Notes: generated by a model not told the origin, from the letters alone. Counted from the first letter of the stretch, positions 46,178 through 59,400 are shown. The stretch is DNA of 64,000 nt from Annona cherimola (GCA_030490835.1 CM059975.1:32768133-32832132), one strand, 5' to 3'. Numbers and translations are program-made.

Positions 46178-47401
46178 TCATACATCATTCCTTTCAAATT
46201 GATTTAGCTCTTCTTGCATTGCAATAACCCAGTTTTCATCATTAAGAGCTTGTTCAATAGTGGTTGGTTCAATTTTTGACACAAATGCATATTGTCCACA
46301 AATATTTTGCTTTGATCTCCTAGTTTTTACTCTTTCATAAATATTTCCAATGACTTGCTCAATTGGATGGGCATTTTTGAACTTTAAATCAATTGGAGGT
46401 TTGTAGGAATCATTACCTTCACTTACCTCTTCCTCCATGGAGTTTTCTGGCTTGAGCTCGGTTTCCTTTTGTTGTTCTTGTTGTTTTGCTTTTGTATCAT
46501 CTGCGTCACTTAGTTCATCCTCCTTTCTAGGAGTTTGGTTAAATTCATCAAAAACAACATGTATTGATTCTTCTATTGTTTGATTTCTTTTGTTGAAAAT
46601 TCTATATGCTTTGCTATTTGATGAATAACCCAAGAAAATAGTTTCATCACTTTTGGCATCTAGTTTACCCAAATTTGTTTTTCCATTATTTAACACATAA
46701 CAAATACATCCAAAAGTATGGAAATATGATATGTTTAGTTTCCTGTCTTTCCAAAGTTCATATGGGGTCTTTTTCAATATTTCTCTAATGGTAACTCGGT
46801 TTAATACATGACAAGCTGTACTTACAGCTTCACCCCAAAATCTCTTGGACAATTTACTCTCATTTAGCATGGTCCTAGCCATTTCTTGTATTGTTCGGTT
46901 TTTCCTTTCAACAACTCCATTTTGTTGAGGAGTTCTTGGTGCAGAAAATGTATGGTGAATTCCCTTTTCATTGCAAAATTCTATGAATCGACTATTTTCA
47001 AATTCACCACCATGGTCACTTCTAATGGAAATGATTGAACTTTATTTTTCATTTTGCACCAAAGTAGAAAACGAGACAAACATTAAAAATGTTTCATCTT
47101 TGCTAGCTAAGAGTATAATCCAAGTAAATCTAGAAAAGTCATCCACAATTACATACACATACTTTTTCCTACCAAGAGTTAAAATATCTGATGACCCATA
47201 AAGATCCATATGTAGCAATTCAAGTGGTCTAATTGTTCAAATTTCCTGTTTGGTCGAAAATGACATTTTTGGTTGTTTAGATAGTTGACAGGCTTTACAA
47301 ATCTTATCTTTGTCATATTTGAGCTTTGGTAAGCCTTGTACCAAATTCTTTTTCCATAAAGTTTTAATATTTGACATATTTATATGTCCAAGCCTTGTAT
47401 G
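46178..47401 (-). pseudogene. Integrase of element C pol
   Basis: The HHCC end CKACQL is near 47295. The catalytic core (47200-46900) has HMDLYGS and a SDHGGEFEN counterpart, and then MARTMLNESKLSKRFWGEA opens the readable part at 46882. It continues through the C-terminal domain to [11 protein letters not shown]. Several stops lie in the first third. Confidence 0.85.
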
Positions 47402-47860
47402 TCATTTCCATGGATCATTTTCTATGGCTATTAGACATTTTCCTTCTAGGTCATCAAGGCAAACCAAATATACATTTTCATGTCTTTTGCCACTAAATAT
47501 TATGTGCTCGTCATTATCAATAACATTACATATAGAGGATTCAAATACAACTTTATATCCTTTATCACATAGTTGACTAATACTCATTAGGTTGTGTTTG
47601 AGTCTTTCAACAAATAGAACATTTTCAATACATGCATTTGAACTACCATAGATATTTCCTTTACTTTTTATTTTACCTTTTTCATTATTTCCGAAAGCTA
47701 CCGTTCCTTCATTGCATGGGTTGATCTTGTGAAATAGTCTTTTTTCTCCTGTCATGTGTCTTGAGCAACCGCTATCCATAAACCATACGTTATTGGCCTT
47801 AGCTTTAAGACATACCTGCAAAAAATTAATTTGAGTGGAGCTCATCCTTTTGGTACCCAT
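47402..47860 (-). pseudogene. Protease region of element C pol
   Basis: NNVWFMDSGCSRHMTGEKR with catalytic DSG near 47770, then HNLMSISQLCDKGYK. It overlaps the end of the gag frame by a few codons, as in element B. Confidence 0.85.
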
Positions 47861-49661
47861 TTTATGGGTCCGTTTGGGTTAGTTAACCTTTGGAGCTTAT
47901 GTTGATCTACCTTTGAAGCTATAAATCTAATATTTTTTGGCATCCAAACCAATTTAGCACCAAGGTTTTGCAGTTTTCTTAGTTTACATTGATAGACCTT
48001 GTGTCCTAACTTGTTGCAAAAATTACAAGCTCCCGAAAGTCTAGAAATAGGAAGCCAATTGGTAATTTGTTCCTCGGTTGGTCTTTTGGTCCAAACTACT
48101 TGATTTATCTTAGGTTTAGTATAAATGGATTTGGCATTATTTCTTGGAGCGTTAGACTTCGTTTGTTCAAATGTATATACCCAAGTCCTTTCTTGCAAGT
48201 TTGGGTTGTCATTTTTAAGAACATTTTCATATTTTCTCCTGGATTAGAGAACTTGGCAAGGGATTTATTTAATGATTCATTTTCATTTTTAAGTTTCTCT
48301 AACTCATTTTCTAAGGTATTCTTTTCATTTTTTAATTTATCTAATTTTTCAGCAAGTTTACCATTTAACATTATTACTGCATCACATTGTCTTTTCTTTA
48401 TTGTAAACTTGTTTCCTAATTTCTTTATCTCTTCATATAAAGAATCATAGGCTTGTTGAAGTTAGTTTAACTCAGCACATTTGAGGCATTCATTTGTAGA
48501 AAAATTTGAAAAAGATTTCTGTTTGGAGGTTACCTCTTGACTACTTGTGCAGTCCGTTAAAGTAGCTTGATCCTCCAAGATTTCCGTGGCTGCAAAGCAT
48601 ATGTCGGTATTTGCTATGCAGTAAATTCTTGCGCAATCTGCTTCGCATTCTTCACTTGAGGAGCTATTTGTTGTAGATTTTTCTTCATTCACGTACATGC
48701 CTCTTCCTTTGTTTCTTTGAAACCTTTTGTTGTCGCCTCGATCTTTTCTTTGCTCCTTTGCCTTATTTTCTTCGGGCGTTGGGCATTGGGCTTGCATGTG
48801 TCCCGAACCGCCACATCGGTAACATTTTGTTGTTTCTTTCTTTTTCTCTTTGGAATTTCTTTCTTTAAAGTTTCTGAAATTTCTGCCTTTCCTTACAAAT
48901 TTTCTGAATTGTTTTGTGAATAAGGAAATTTCATCGTCATTTTGTGAAGATGAGGTGGTGTCGTCCGAGTCTTGTGCGGCTCTCAAGGAAATGACTCTTT
49001 TGGCTTTGTGGTGACCTTCGTTTCTTTTCTTGATCAGCTCATGTGACATCAAAGAGCTAATAAGATTTTCCAACTTCAATGTGTTAAGATCCTTGGCTTC
49101 TTCTATTGCCGTGATTTTTGGAGTCCATGATTTGGGTAGTGCCCTCAGAATCTTCATGACCTGCTCAGATTCAGAAATTGCTTTTCCTAGCCCTTTCAAG
49201 GCGTTAGTAATCTTGGAAAATCTAGCAAACATTTCATAAGTATTTTCAGTTTCTAACATCCTAAAATTTTCCAATTCTCCAATCAAAATATTTCTCCTCG
49301 TCCCTTGGACTTGAGAGGTTCCTTCATAGATAGAAGTTAGTGTATCCCATATTTCTTTGGCAGTTAAACAAGAGGATCCTCTATCATATTCGGAAGCCTT
49401 AAGAGCACAAAATAATGAATTCATAGCCTTGGCATTGCTCTTTACAATTTTCACTTCCTCATCGGTCCATTTGGAAGTTTTTTCATCAATGAGCAAAGTC
49501 ACACCATCTTGAATCGCAATCCAAGAGTCCATATCGGTAGCCATGATGAGTTATTTCATACGTAGCTTCCAATATCCAAAATTATTCCCATCAAACAATG
49601 GTGGCCTAGTAAAGGATTGGCCTTCGGCAAATGCGGGAACGGAAGTGGATTGGGATGCCAT
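47842..49661 (-). pseudogene. gag: gag of element C
   Basis: ATG at 49661 begins the Gag frame (FTRPPLFDGNNFGYWKLR). One TAA at 49551-49553 precedes MATDMDSWIAIQDG. The frame then runs open to TAA 48462 through the UBN2 core and knuckle CYRCGGSGHMQAQC (~48800). After that single stop the same frame continues through a Lys/Glu/Asn-rich coiled-coil-like part to ~48105. A frameshift near 48200 leads to the second knuckle CNFCNKLGHKVYQC (~48020) and the end KWVPKG. It is less damaged than element B gag. Confidence 0.87.
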
Positions 49662-49695
49662 ATCAAAAAGATCTCTTTGGTAAACTCAAAGATCT

Positions 49696-49707
49696 TCTCT
49701 GATACCA
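49696..49707 (-). promoter_or_regulatory. Primer-binding site of element C
   Basis: Minus strand TGGTATCAGAGA, two bases from the LTR end, complementary to initiator-Met tRNA apart from the last base. Confidence 0.8.
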
Positions 49708-49709
49708 CT

Positions 49710-51234
49710 TGTTGGTCCCGAGTTTATGGCAAAACCCAAGAGGGGAGGGGTGAATTGGGTTCTTGAAAAATTCTTTGGTAAATCAAAACTTAACCCCTTT
49801 AAAATTTCAATCCCCTAGATTGTAACAAATAGAAAGCAGTAAGATAATGAAAGCAATAAAGAAAAGCAGTAGACAAGATTTATAGTGGTTCGGACAACCT
49901 ATCTCTACTCTACTCTTCCAAGCTCACACACCGTTGTGACTTGGGTTTCACTATGTATTCCGCGAATACAACTAGAGTCTCCACTCTCTTCTAGATTCTA
50001 GCTCTAGGGGGCATATACAACCAGAGCCTCTGCTCTCTTCTAGATTCAAGCTCTAGGGGGCATATACAATCAACACAAGTAGGTGATGAGTTATACTCCA
50101 ATCACAACTCTACTTGCAATGTTTTGGTTTGAATCACTAAACTCAAACCAAGCACTAAAAACAAACAATAATGTGAAAATAAAGGAGATCTACACTTTAC
50201 TGAGTTGTGTAGCAAGTTTCAGCTTGAGGAAGAATCTGTAGAAGCAACCAATTGTATTTCGTTAAAGCAAACCGCAACTTTGAAGCTTGTTCTTCCTTTG
50301 AAAGTGTATAGATCACTCAATTGTAGAGAAAAACAAATGAAAGCTCTTACTAGCACTTCTTTCCTCTCTTTAGGCTCTATGTTGTGTGTATCCACGTTTG
50401 CTTGAGTGTGTATATATAGAGGAGGGAAGATTTTGAACGTTATAGAGGTAGTTGGCGCGTAATAAATGTTCCAATGTTCGAAAATTCGAACGTTACGTCC
50501 CCAAGTCGCAGGTGGAGTCGACTTCGTGTGCGACTTCGACTATTCTTCAGTTTCCAAGTCTGTGTTCTGGGTCGACTTGGTTTCAGACTTGGCCTCAAGT
50601 CAATCTTGGAGTCGACTTGGGGTGCGACTTGATTATTTCCTTGTACCAAGTCAGTTTGATCTTTGTTGATATAATTCTTGCTTGCTTAACTTCTTTCTTC
50701 TTCTTGTCCTTCAATACTAAAGGCTTGGATTTGCTTCAAATCTTGGATAACTTGAATCTTGTATGGACAAATCATCTTTGATTTGGAATGAATTCATATG
50801 CCTTGCTTGCTTTAAGCTTGTATTAGTCTTTATATACTCAGGTTTGAAAAACTTGAGTTGTCTTCATCTTGAAATGAACTTGTACCTTTAACTTGGGCTT
50901 GAGAAACTCAAGTCGATCTTGGGGTCGACTTCATATGCGACTTGGCCTCAAGTCGCAAGTGGAGTCGACTTCGACTGCGACTTCGGATGTGTTGTCCCCC
51001 AAAATCAACGCTGGAGAGAAATGTGCAACTTCAAGTCGATACTGGAGTCGACTTCGTTTGCGACTTGGCTTCCAAGTCACAAGTGGAGTCGACTTCGACT
51101 GCGGCTTCAGATGTTCATCTTCCAATTTCAAATCTATTCATCAGGTACCTGTTGAAGTCGTATGTGGAGTCGACTTCGAGATCGACTTCACCCTAAGTCG
51201 AAGTGGGAGTCGACTTGGGAATCGACTTGGCTTA
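49710..51234 (-). repeat. 5' LTR of element C, tip deleted
   Basis: Collinear with the 3' LTR from TGTTGGTCCCGAG (49710) to GACTTGGCTTATTTT (~51237), then directly joined to RTE sequence. The outermost ~110-130 bp seen in the other LTR are absent. GTCGAC arrays at 50501-50627 and 50907-51231. Confidence 0.88.
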
Positions 51235-51237
51235 TTT

Positions 51238-52210
51238 TAAATAACATACACCAAGATACTTCTGCTTGGATATAACTAGTAATTTCATCTATTACTAAGA
51301 TAAAAAGGCAAGGGCTCAAGGCTGAGCCTTGATGTAAATCTAATTTAATTGGAAAAATATTAGTATTTCCACTAATGGTCCTCACATTTGTAACAAGCCC
51401 CTTATATATATCTTTAATAATATTCATGTATCTGTTATTAATTCCTTTCTTTTTCATCACTTGCCATATTAATTTTCTTGGTACTTGATCATATGCTTTT
51501 TCTAAATTAATAAAAATCATATATAAATTCTTTTTCTTCTCCCTTTGCTTTTCAAATAGTTGTCTAAGTAAGAAAATAGCTTCAGCGGTTGTTCTTCCTG
51601 GCATAAAACAAATTGATTTTCAGATACATTAGTTTGCCGTCTTAATTTATGTTCAATTACTCTTTTTCATAATTTCATAGTATGACTCATGAGTTTTATT
51701 CCATGATAATTTGTACAATTTTGAATATCTCTCTTATTTTTATAGATTGAAACTATAATATTTTTTCTCCATTCACTTGGCATTAACTTTATTTTTATAA
51801 TCTTATTAAAGAAATTTGTTAACCATGTTACACCTACATCTCCCATGCACTTCCATGCCTCAATTGATTTATTATCTGGGCTAAAGGCTTTTCCTATTTT
51901 TGTTTTTCTTACAGCTTCTTTTACTTCAAATATTTGAATTTTTTGGAAATAACTGATATTCCTATTTTCTTCTCTATTTAAACTAACATCTAATGTTAAA
52001 TGTTCGTGTAGGGTATCATTTAGTAAATTATAAAAATAAATTTTCCATCTTTCTTTAATATCATCATATTTGACTAGAACTCTTTGGTCCTCACTTTTAA
52101 TACATCTAACATGTGTTAAATCTTTGCCTTTATTTTCTCTTAATTTAGCCAATTTAAAAATATCCTTTTCACCCTGTCTAGTTCCTATTCTGTCATATAA
52201 GTTGTCATAA
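51238..52210 (-). pseudogene. RTE reverse transcriptase, N-terminal part
   Basis: NYHGIKLMSHTMKL (~51670-51715), MPGRTTAEAIF (~51600), INLEKAYDQVPR (motif A) and LHQGSALSPCLF (motif B, ~51310), continuing to SWCMLF at ~51240 where element C begins. Confidence 0.88.
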
Positions 52211-52539
52211 GCTTTGTGTTTAGCATTGTTAATAATCTTTTTAGTAGCTTTTTTTTATAGTCTATATTGTTGTAAGTTTGTATCATTTTTATTTCTCTGC
52301 CATATTTTAAACTTTCCTCGTTTATCATTTATAGCTTTTTTAACATCCCTATTCCACCACCAAGTTTTTCTATGTGAGGATCTACGATTTTTATATATAC
52401 CTACAATACTTTGTCCTAATTCTTTTATGTTAGTTGTCATTTTATCCCATATTGATTCTACTCTATCTTCTTGTGTTTCCCATTTTTCTTCTTCTATCAT
52501 TCTTTTACTAAGTAATTTCATATTATTTCCTTGCAAATT

Positions 52540-53415
52540 CTACCATTTAATTTTTGAAATTATATTGCCTTTAATTTTTGTTTACTCTTTTTGTGTATAT
52601 ATATCCATCACTAATAATCTACGTTGCATAGCTAAACTCTCACTTGGGATAACTTTACAATTAATACAAAGGGATCTATCCAATTTTCTTATAAGGAAGA
52701 AGTCTATTTGGCTAGAATTGGTCCCACTCTTGAAAGTTACCAAGTGTTCATCTCGTTTTTGAAATAAGATATTTGCTATAACCAAATTGTATACTATAGC
52801 AAAGTCCAAAATGATATTCTCCATTTCATTCCTTATTTCAAAGCTGAAACCTCCATGACTTCTCTTATATCCTACATTCTCCTTTCCTACAGGTCCATTT
52901 AAATCCCCACCTATTAGAACCTTTTCCTGGTTAGGTATCATTTGCATTATACTATCTAAGTCATCTTAAAATTGTTTCTTGATTCTATCATATAATCCTA
53001 CTTGTAGTACATAAGCACTAATCACCTTTATGACCTCTACATCTAATACAAGTTTTATTTGAATAATTCTATCATTTATTCTATTGACATCTACAACTTT
53101 ATTTATGAAGTTATTATCTACTATTATCCCTATACCATTTCTATTACCATTCTTTCCTGTATACCATAATTTGAATCCATTAATCTCTTAATTCTTCTCT
53201 TTCTCATAACATCTGCTATTTTCGTACTTTTTTCTGAAATAGTCCCAACATTCCATGAGGCAAAACGGACCTTGTGTTTTGGTACCACCTTCTTTCCTAA
53301 ACCACGTCCATAAAGCCATGGGAACCTTTGCCGACTTCTCGCCACAACCGGACGTTGTTGTGGTGCGTCGCTTCCAGAGAGATGCCCTAGCAATCCTTGC
53401 TCATTTCTCACTACA
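52540..53415 (-). pseudogene. RTE endonuclease domain
   Basis: Contains RFASWNVGT (the WNV entry of AP-type endonucleases) near 53250, IGGDLNGPVG (~52890) and FKSGTNSSQIDFF (~52730), the asparagine/aspartate motifs of this nuclease fold. An internal deletion/frameshift follows RRIK near 53190. Confidence 0.85.
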
Positions 53416-53732
53416 TCCGGGTTCCGATGTAGTGCGTCGCTTTTAGGAAAACACTATAGCAAAACTATAGTCGGGCTCCACTGCAACATGTTGCTTATAG
53501 GAAACGCCCTAGCATTAACAACTTTTAGTATTTTTTAAGAATCCATAAGAGATGCAGTGGTAATTTTTAGTCGCACCGGCTGCCAGCCTGACATGCTAAC
53601 CCTCACTTTTTTCCAAGCTTGGGATTGACAGTAAGATAGAAACTCTTACTGGCAAGATTAGAATACTTCATTTTCAATATTATTAAATAATAGAGAAAAT
53701 ATTTTTGCTCATTTTCCTAAGACAGAAATTGC

Positions 53733-55396
53733 TGTTGGAAACATGTGGAAAATAAGCCAAGTCTATGTTTTGATGATTAACAAATCAATTTGAGTAAGTT
53801 TTGGTTACTAACATGTTTGTGGAAATGATTAAAGGTTATAAAATTGAAGAATATGAAGCATGACAAGTCAAGTCGATCTCCAAGTCGACTCAGGCATCGA
53901 CTTAGGCCAAGTCGATCCCCAAGTCGACTCCAGCAGCGACTTCAAGATGTCATTTTCTTCCATAGTTGAAATCGAGAAGGTGCCGAAGTCGCATCCCAAG
54001 TCGACTCCACTTGCGACTTGGGTGAAGTCGCAGACCAAGTCGACTCCAACATCGTTTTCGAAACGTCATTTCCTTTTAGAGTTAAAATCAAGAACGAGAG
54101 CTGCCGAAGTCGCATCCGAAGTCGACTCCGCATGCGACTTGGGTGAAGTCGCAGACCAAGTCGACTCCAGTTTCAACTTCAGTGCAGAACTTGTAGATCA
54201 AGATGATTCAATGCTAGATTCAAGTGAAGATGAAGGCCAAGACAACTCAAACACTCAAATGAAGTCCAGAGCAAGCAAAGTTGCATATTTTCATGGAGAA
54301 TCGAGATCATACATTTGGACCTCTCTTATGCACTTCAATACTCAAAGATTCAAGACTCAAGACATGGAGTCAAATGTGTTTAAGATAGAAGAATTATAAA
54401 GAGTCTTAAGTATAATCAAAGGAAGAACAACCAAACATGAAGAAATTCAAGCAAGCAAGGCATTCCAAGGATTTCAAGTTCAACTAGCAAGCTGAAGAAG
54501 TGAAGTCGCACCCGAAGTCGACTTCACCTGCGACTTGGGTCAAGTCGAGGACCAAGTCGACCCAGACTGGAACTTGAAGAAGCAGCGGACAGGCAAAGTC
54601 ACACCCGAAGTCGACTCCATCTGCGACTTGGGTGAAGTCGCACCTGAAGTCGACTCCACCTGCGACTTGGGTCGCAACGGTCGGAAATTTTTCAAACGTT
54701 GGCGCATTAAATGCGCGCCACATACTTCCAAATGTTCGGATTCCCTCAACAATTATATAAGGCATTCAATATGAACGAGGAGGGTAGCTGAGAAATCATT
54801 GAATGAGCATAACTCCCATCTCTAAGAGCATTAAGTGATCAAGCCAACATTTAGAAGAAGAACCTTGCTTCCAAACTGCCAAGAGCTTCTTGCTGAATCA
54901 TTAAGCCTATTTACAAGTTCTTCTCTGCGCCAAATCTGCCTCTATACAACAGTAACGTGTAGAAACTTTCTTTTGTTATTTTGTTGTTGTATTAAACTTG
55001 ATTTAGTTTGGGTAATTAAGATCAAGTGTAAGCAAAGTAATGTGTGATTGGAGTGGAACTCGTCACCTACTTGTGCTGTGTATTGTTGATGACCCTTAGA
55101 GCTGGAATCTAGAAGAGAGCAGTGACTCTAGTTGTATTTGTGAAATACAATAGTGGAACCCAAGTCACAAGAGGTGTGAGCTTGGAAGAGTGGAGTAGGG
55201 AGGTTGCCCGAACCACTATAAAAACCTTGCTTGTTGATTTTTATTTTTACTCTCTACACTATATTGCTTTTCATTTTGTTTCTTCATAAAGGGGACTAGA
55301 TTAATACGGGGTAAAGTTTCTGTTTAAGTTGAAAAATTTTAAATACCCAATTCACCCCTCCCCTCTTGGGTAATAGCCATTAACTCAGGACCAACA
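53733..55396 (+). mobile_element. Solo LTR D (family of element B)
   Basis: TGTTGGAAACATG ... GGACCAACA, 1664 bp, flanked by ATTGC on both sides (53728-53732 and 55397-55401), with no internal region. This is the product of LTR-LTR recombination. GTCGAC arrays at 53866-54170 and 54505-54680. TATATAAGG near 54755. Confidence 0.93.
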
Positions 55397-55401
55397 ATTG
55401 C

Positions 55402-56110
55402 ATTATAGTTAATTTAAACAATTTTATGTTTATTAAATATTGAATATACGTATATTTTCGGTTACCCCAAAGAGTCTAAAATATTCAGTTAATCAAATTT
55501 ATTAAACAATGTGAGAATATTATTGTGATCTTTCTCTCATAATAGAAATTACAGTATATGTTATTTAATTAAGCAATTTATATTTGATAATTTTGATTAT
55601 TTTTGCATTTCTAGTAACCCCAAAGGGTCTAAAATGCGTAGTTTTCAGGATCACCAAGTAAAAGAGAATATTATTATTGTCTCTCTTATGATAGAAATTG
55701 CATTATAGTAATTTCATTAAGTATTTTTGTTTAGTGAAATTTGAATTCTTTATATTTTAGTAGCCTCAAAGGGCCAAAATATGCAATATTCAAAATTATT
55801 AAATAATAAAAGATAATATCATTGTTGTTTTTATCTCATAATATAAATTGCATTAAGAATTATTACAAATAATTGTTAACTTTCAAAATGGTGTACGTGC
55901 TTTTATATAATTATTTATCATGTACGTGCAAGTAATGTTGGTAAAATTTATAAATATAATTAAGCAATTTATTATTTGGTGAATTTTGTTCATCTTCATA
56001 TTTTTGTTGCCGCAAAGGGTCTAGAATATGTAGTCAATAAAAATTTCATTGAACAATAGGGAGAATACTTTTATAATTTTCTCTCATAATAGAAATTGCA
56101 TTAGCGAATA
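55402..56110 (+). repeat. Tandem repeats in the Copia A leader
   Basis: Units begin with CCCCAAAGNGTCTAAAAT-like words at ~55465, 55617, 55765 and 56009, and each contains a later TCTCATAATAGAAATT. The period is ~150 bp, with one unit stretched to ~245. Further units lie at 39622 and 53659, separated by the insertions. Confidence 0.75.
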
Positions 56111-56429
56111 TTGGATTGTAGTTCAACCCAAAGGTGGCTATAATTTAATATTTTATTAATAATTAACTAGAATTGCATAAACGCGGAGAATCTTCCACCC
56201 AAAGATGGGGATATCTTTGACTTTACGTATTGTTAGTTAATTATTAAAAATTATTAATTATCATAGTAGTATTGAATTTGAACCATGCATTATTATTTGT
56301 ATGATATTTATGAATTTAGCTATTATTAGAATTACATATAATGATTATTTGAATTATTATGATAAAGTGAGCTTAATGATGGTTGCTAAAGTTATGACTA
56401 TGTTTATTTACACTAATTTATCTTATATT

Positions 56430-59400
56430 TTTTGGGTTAAATGGATTAAACTATAGTAATTGACATGAAAAAATTCTTATTATATTAGAATGTCTAGACC
56501 TAAATTTAACTCTTTGTATTAAAAGGTTTAACTTTATAACTGATGAAAATGTTGATGAATAAAAGTTCAATTTGAAATTTCAGAGCACTATAATAAATTG
56601 TCTCTAATTATTATTTAGAGTACAATTATAAAGAATATTAGGAATTTTGTTCTTGATAATAAAAGTGTTAAAATATTTCTTGACTTAATTAAGGGACAAT
56701 TTGGTAGGTCAATATTAGAAGTGCTTACCGATAAATTAACTTTTATATGATATGATGATACTAGTGGAGTACAAAAGTACATTATGAGAATATTTGATAT
56801 AACTAGAAACTTAAGACATTGAACATGATAGTTTCTAATTTTTTACTAGTTATATTTATGATCAATTCTTTTCCATCATAGTTGTGCTATTTTATTTTAA
56901 AATAGATAAGAACACACAAGAGGAAATATGAATATTGAATATATTAATATTCATGTGTGCACAAAAGAAAAAGAGACTGAAGTCAGAAGGTTCACTAGTT
57001 ATTTATTTTTATATTGACACTTAAAAAGTGTAGTAAAAAAATAAAAAAGAGGAAAAAAGAAAGAAAGACATTTCTCTCAAAGATAAGTAATGGAATGACA
57101 GATGTCATTTTTTTCTTATGAGAAAGGACATTTTAAGTGAGACTATCATAAATGCTTAGTTGATATATTGACCTTAGTGCTGTTATCACATCACCATGAG
57201 TGATTAGTTTTGATAATTGATCTTAGAACTTATAAGTTATTTAATAATATTTAGATCTACATAATTTTTTTAATGTTTCATCAGTATCTTAGAATTTAAT
57301 AACTTTACCAGAATTCGATGCATTAGGTTATTCATTTAATTTTGGTTACTCAAAGTTTAATTCATTCAATTTATTTTAATTTTGGTTGATACTGAAACAT
57401 TATGTAATGATCTAATGAATTTACAATGCTCGTATTTCGATAAACATTTATAGTTACTTTTCATATTATATTGAAAGTAAAAAGTATTAACACATTCATT
57501 GATAACTACTTACATTATAAATTTATTTTTCTATTATATAAGTCTTTGAATAATTTTAAAGTTTTCAAAAAGTATAAACAATAAATTAAAATATTAAAGT
57601 TATGAGATTTAATAACGGTGATAAATTTTATCGTGAGCATGGTTAATTAAGTTAAATATTTGGATCTTTTGCTAGATTCTTATAAAAGAGTGATGTTTAA
57701 CTTAACGTACTACCAGAATTAGTGAGAATAAAATGCTTAAGTTCATTAAAATAGTGAGAATAATGGGAATATAACTCTACTGAATGTAGAATTTGAGGAA
57801 GTCAGGAATCCTTTTCCTATCTACCTCACTAACGAATATAAGAAATGAATCTATTGATTATAATAAGATAGATCAATACTCAGGAAATGCAGTGCTATCG
57901 ATTGAAAAAATTAATAATGAACCTACATTAATTTAAGTGACAGTCATTGTAATAATAATATAGATCATACTAATGAATCAAAAAAGTCTTATAGAGCTAA
58001 GAGACTTATTACTTTGGATGACTACATTGAATATTCAGGAGAGGATAATGTCAATGCTAGTAATTCTTATTTAAAGAGATCATTAAAAAATGAGAAATCT
58101 GAACTAAAGGTGAGATAGAATATTTGATCTTATTGCATTGCTTGAGTAGTAAATACGGTTAGTAATAAATGAATTTTCATGATCAAATGAGACCCAAAGG
58201 GCAATGTAAAAAATATATATGGTCAAATATGTTCCTAAATTATTCATTTAAGGTCTGTTTGGTAATTTATAAAACTCATTGACAATTTTTAGTAGTGTAA
58301 AAATTGCCCTAATTCTGATGCCCGCCATTATACCATATAAGCTGACAATGAAATTCAAAGTGCAGGAGCATTAAATACCCCTGCAGTTAATGCAAAAATG
58401 AGTATGAATGACATTAAAATGGACGACTTCTTGTGCAATGCTTGGAAGAAAATACAGTATGGGCGAATAGAGAGAGGTTGTTTGAAAGACAACTGGCAGT
58501 GGTGAGATGATAGGTTTTATACAAATGATAGGTTTTATACAAATGCACCCTCTGTTGAAAAGTTTTAACATTTTGGGTGAGTTTTTTATTTTACCAAACA
58601 AACCCTTAGATAGAAAGTATTAACTGTAATGAGACATTTTCTTTAGTCTCGAGAAAAAGCTTATTCAGATTTATTATGGTATTATTAACTCATTTTGATT
58701 TAATGTTGAATCGAAGGATGTAAAGATATTTTTTATCAAAATGTTAATATGATGCAATTAATAAATTCCAAAATGAAAGAAAAGAAAACATTAGTATGCA
58801 AATGAAAGAAAATTATATATAGATTTAAACAAGTTTCCTATCAATGATACCTAAAAAGGTCATCATACCTTTTGAATTCATAATAAACATTATTGATTAA
58901 TGTATATATCTGAAGTTGAGTGGGAGCAAGTTTACATTTTTAATTATATATATGGATGATAATTTTTTTGTTACTAATGAGTTGTCTAATATATAATGTT
59001 AAGAATGCATGCGTCATAGAAATTGAAGTCTTTTGAGAGATTTTACTAACTACTTATTTGTTACAAAGTGCTTATATCAGTAAGGTCTCAGAAATGTTTA
59101 ACATGAAAAGTTGCTCATCATGGGAAGTGTCGATCTTTGAAGGTCATAATTTTGGTTCGCATATGTATTTGCAAAATGAAATTAATCTCATATATTTCTA
59201 CACTTGGAAGTATAATGTATGCTCAAGTGTGTATTGATCCCGATATTAACTATAAAATGAGATTACTTGTGATATATTAATGTGATCCAATAATAGAATA
59301 TTGGAATAAAATAAAAAATAATATAATATCTCCAATGATTTAAAGATTATAAGCTCGCTTGAGGCACTATTGATTAATTAGAGGTGATCAATTATTCTGA

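Larger units (their letters stand above)
40456..51234 (-). mobile_element. Copia (Sirevirus-like) retrotransposon C with third ORF
   Basis: On the minus strand: truncated 5' LTR 49710-51234, primer site TGGTATCAGAGA (49696-49707), gag, protease, integrase, RT, RNase H, spacer, third ORF, PPT (42143-42157) and 3' LTR 40456-42142. Gag and pol are near-identical in type to element B, but the LTR U3 end and the third ORF set it apart. Inserted in the RTE RT gene. The left flank is CAAAC; the matching duplication is missing because the 5' LTR tip is deleted. Coding frames have several stops. Confidence 0.9.
39655..53658 (-). mobile_element. Near full-length RTE LINE, split by element C
   Basis: TAGAATACTTCATTTTCAAT, 20 bp, flanks it exactly (39635-39654 and 53659-53678). 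Without C it is ~3.2 kb, the normal RTE size. The 5' end is on the right (53658) and the 3' end on the left, with an ATT/ATC short-repeat tail (39652-39672) as RTE elements have. It encodes an endonuclease-RT protein in broken frames. It inserted into the tandem-repeat leader of Copia A. Confidence 0.88.

Noticed and set aside
39655..53658. Two separate LINE fragments either side of element C
   Set aside because: The RT frame continues from one side to the other, and a single 20-bp duplication brackets the whole, so it is one element split in two.
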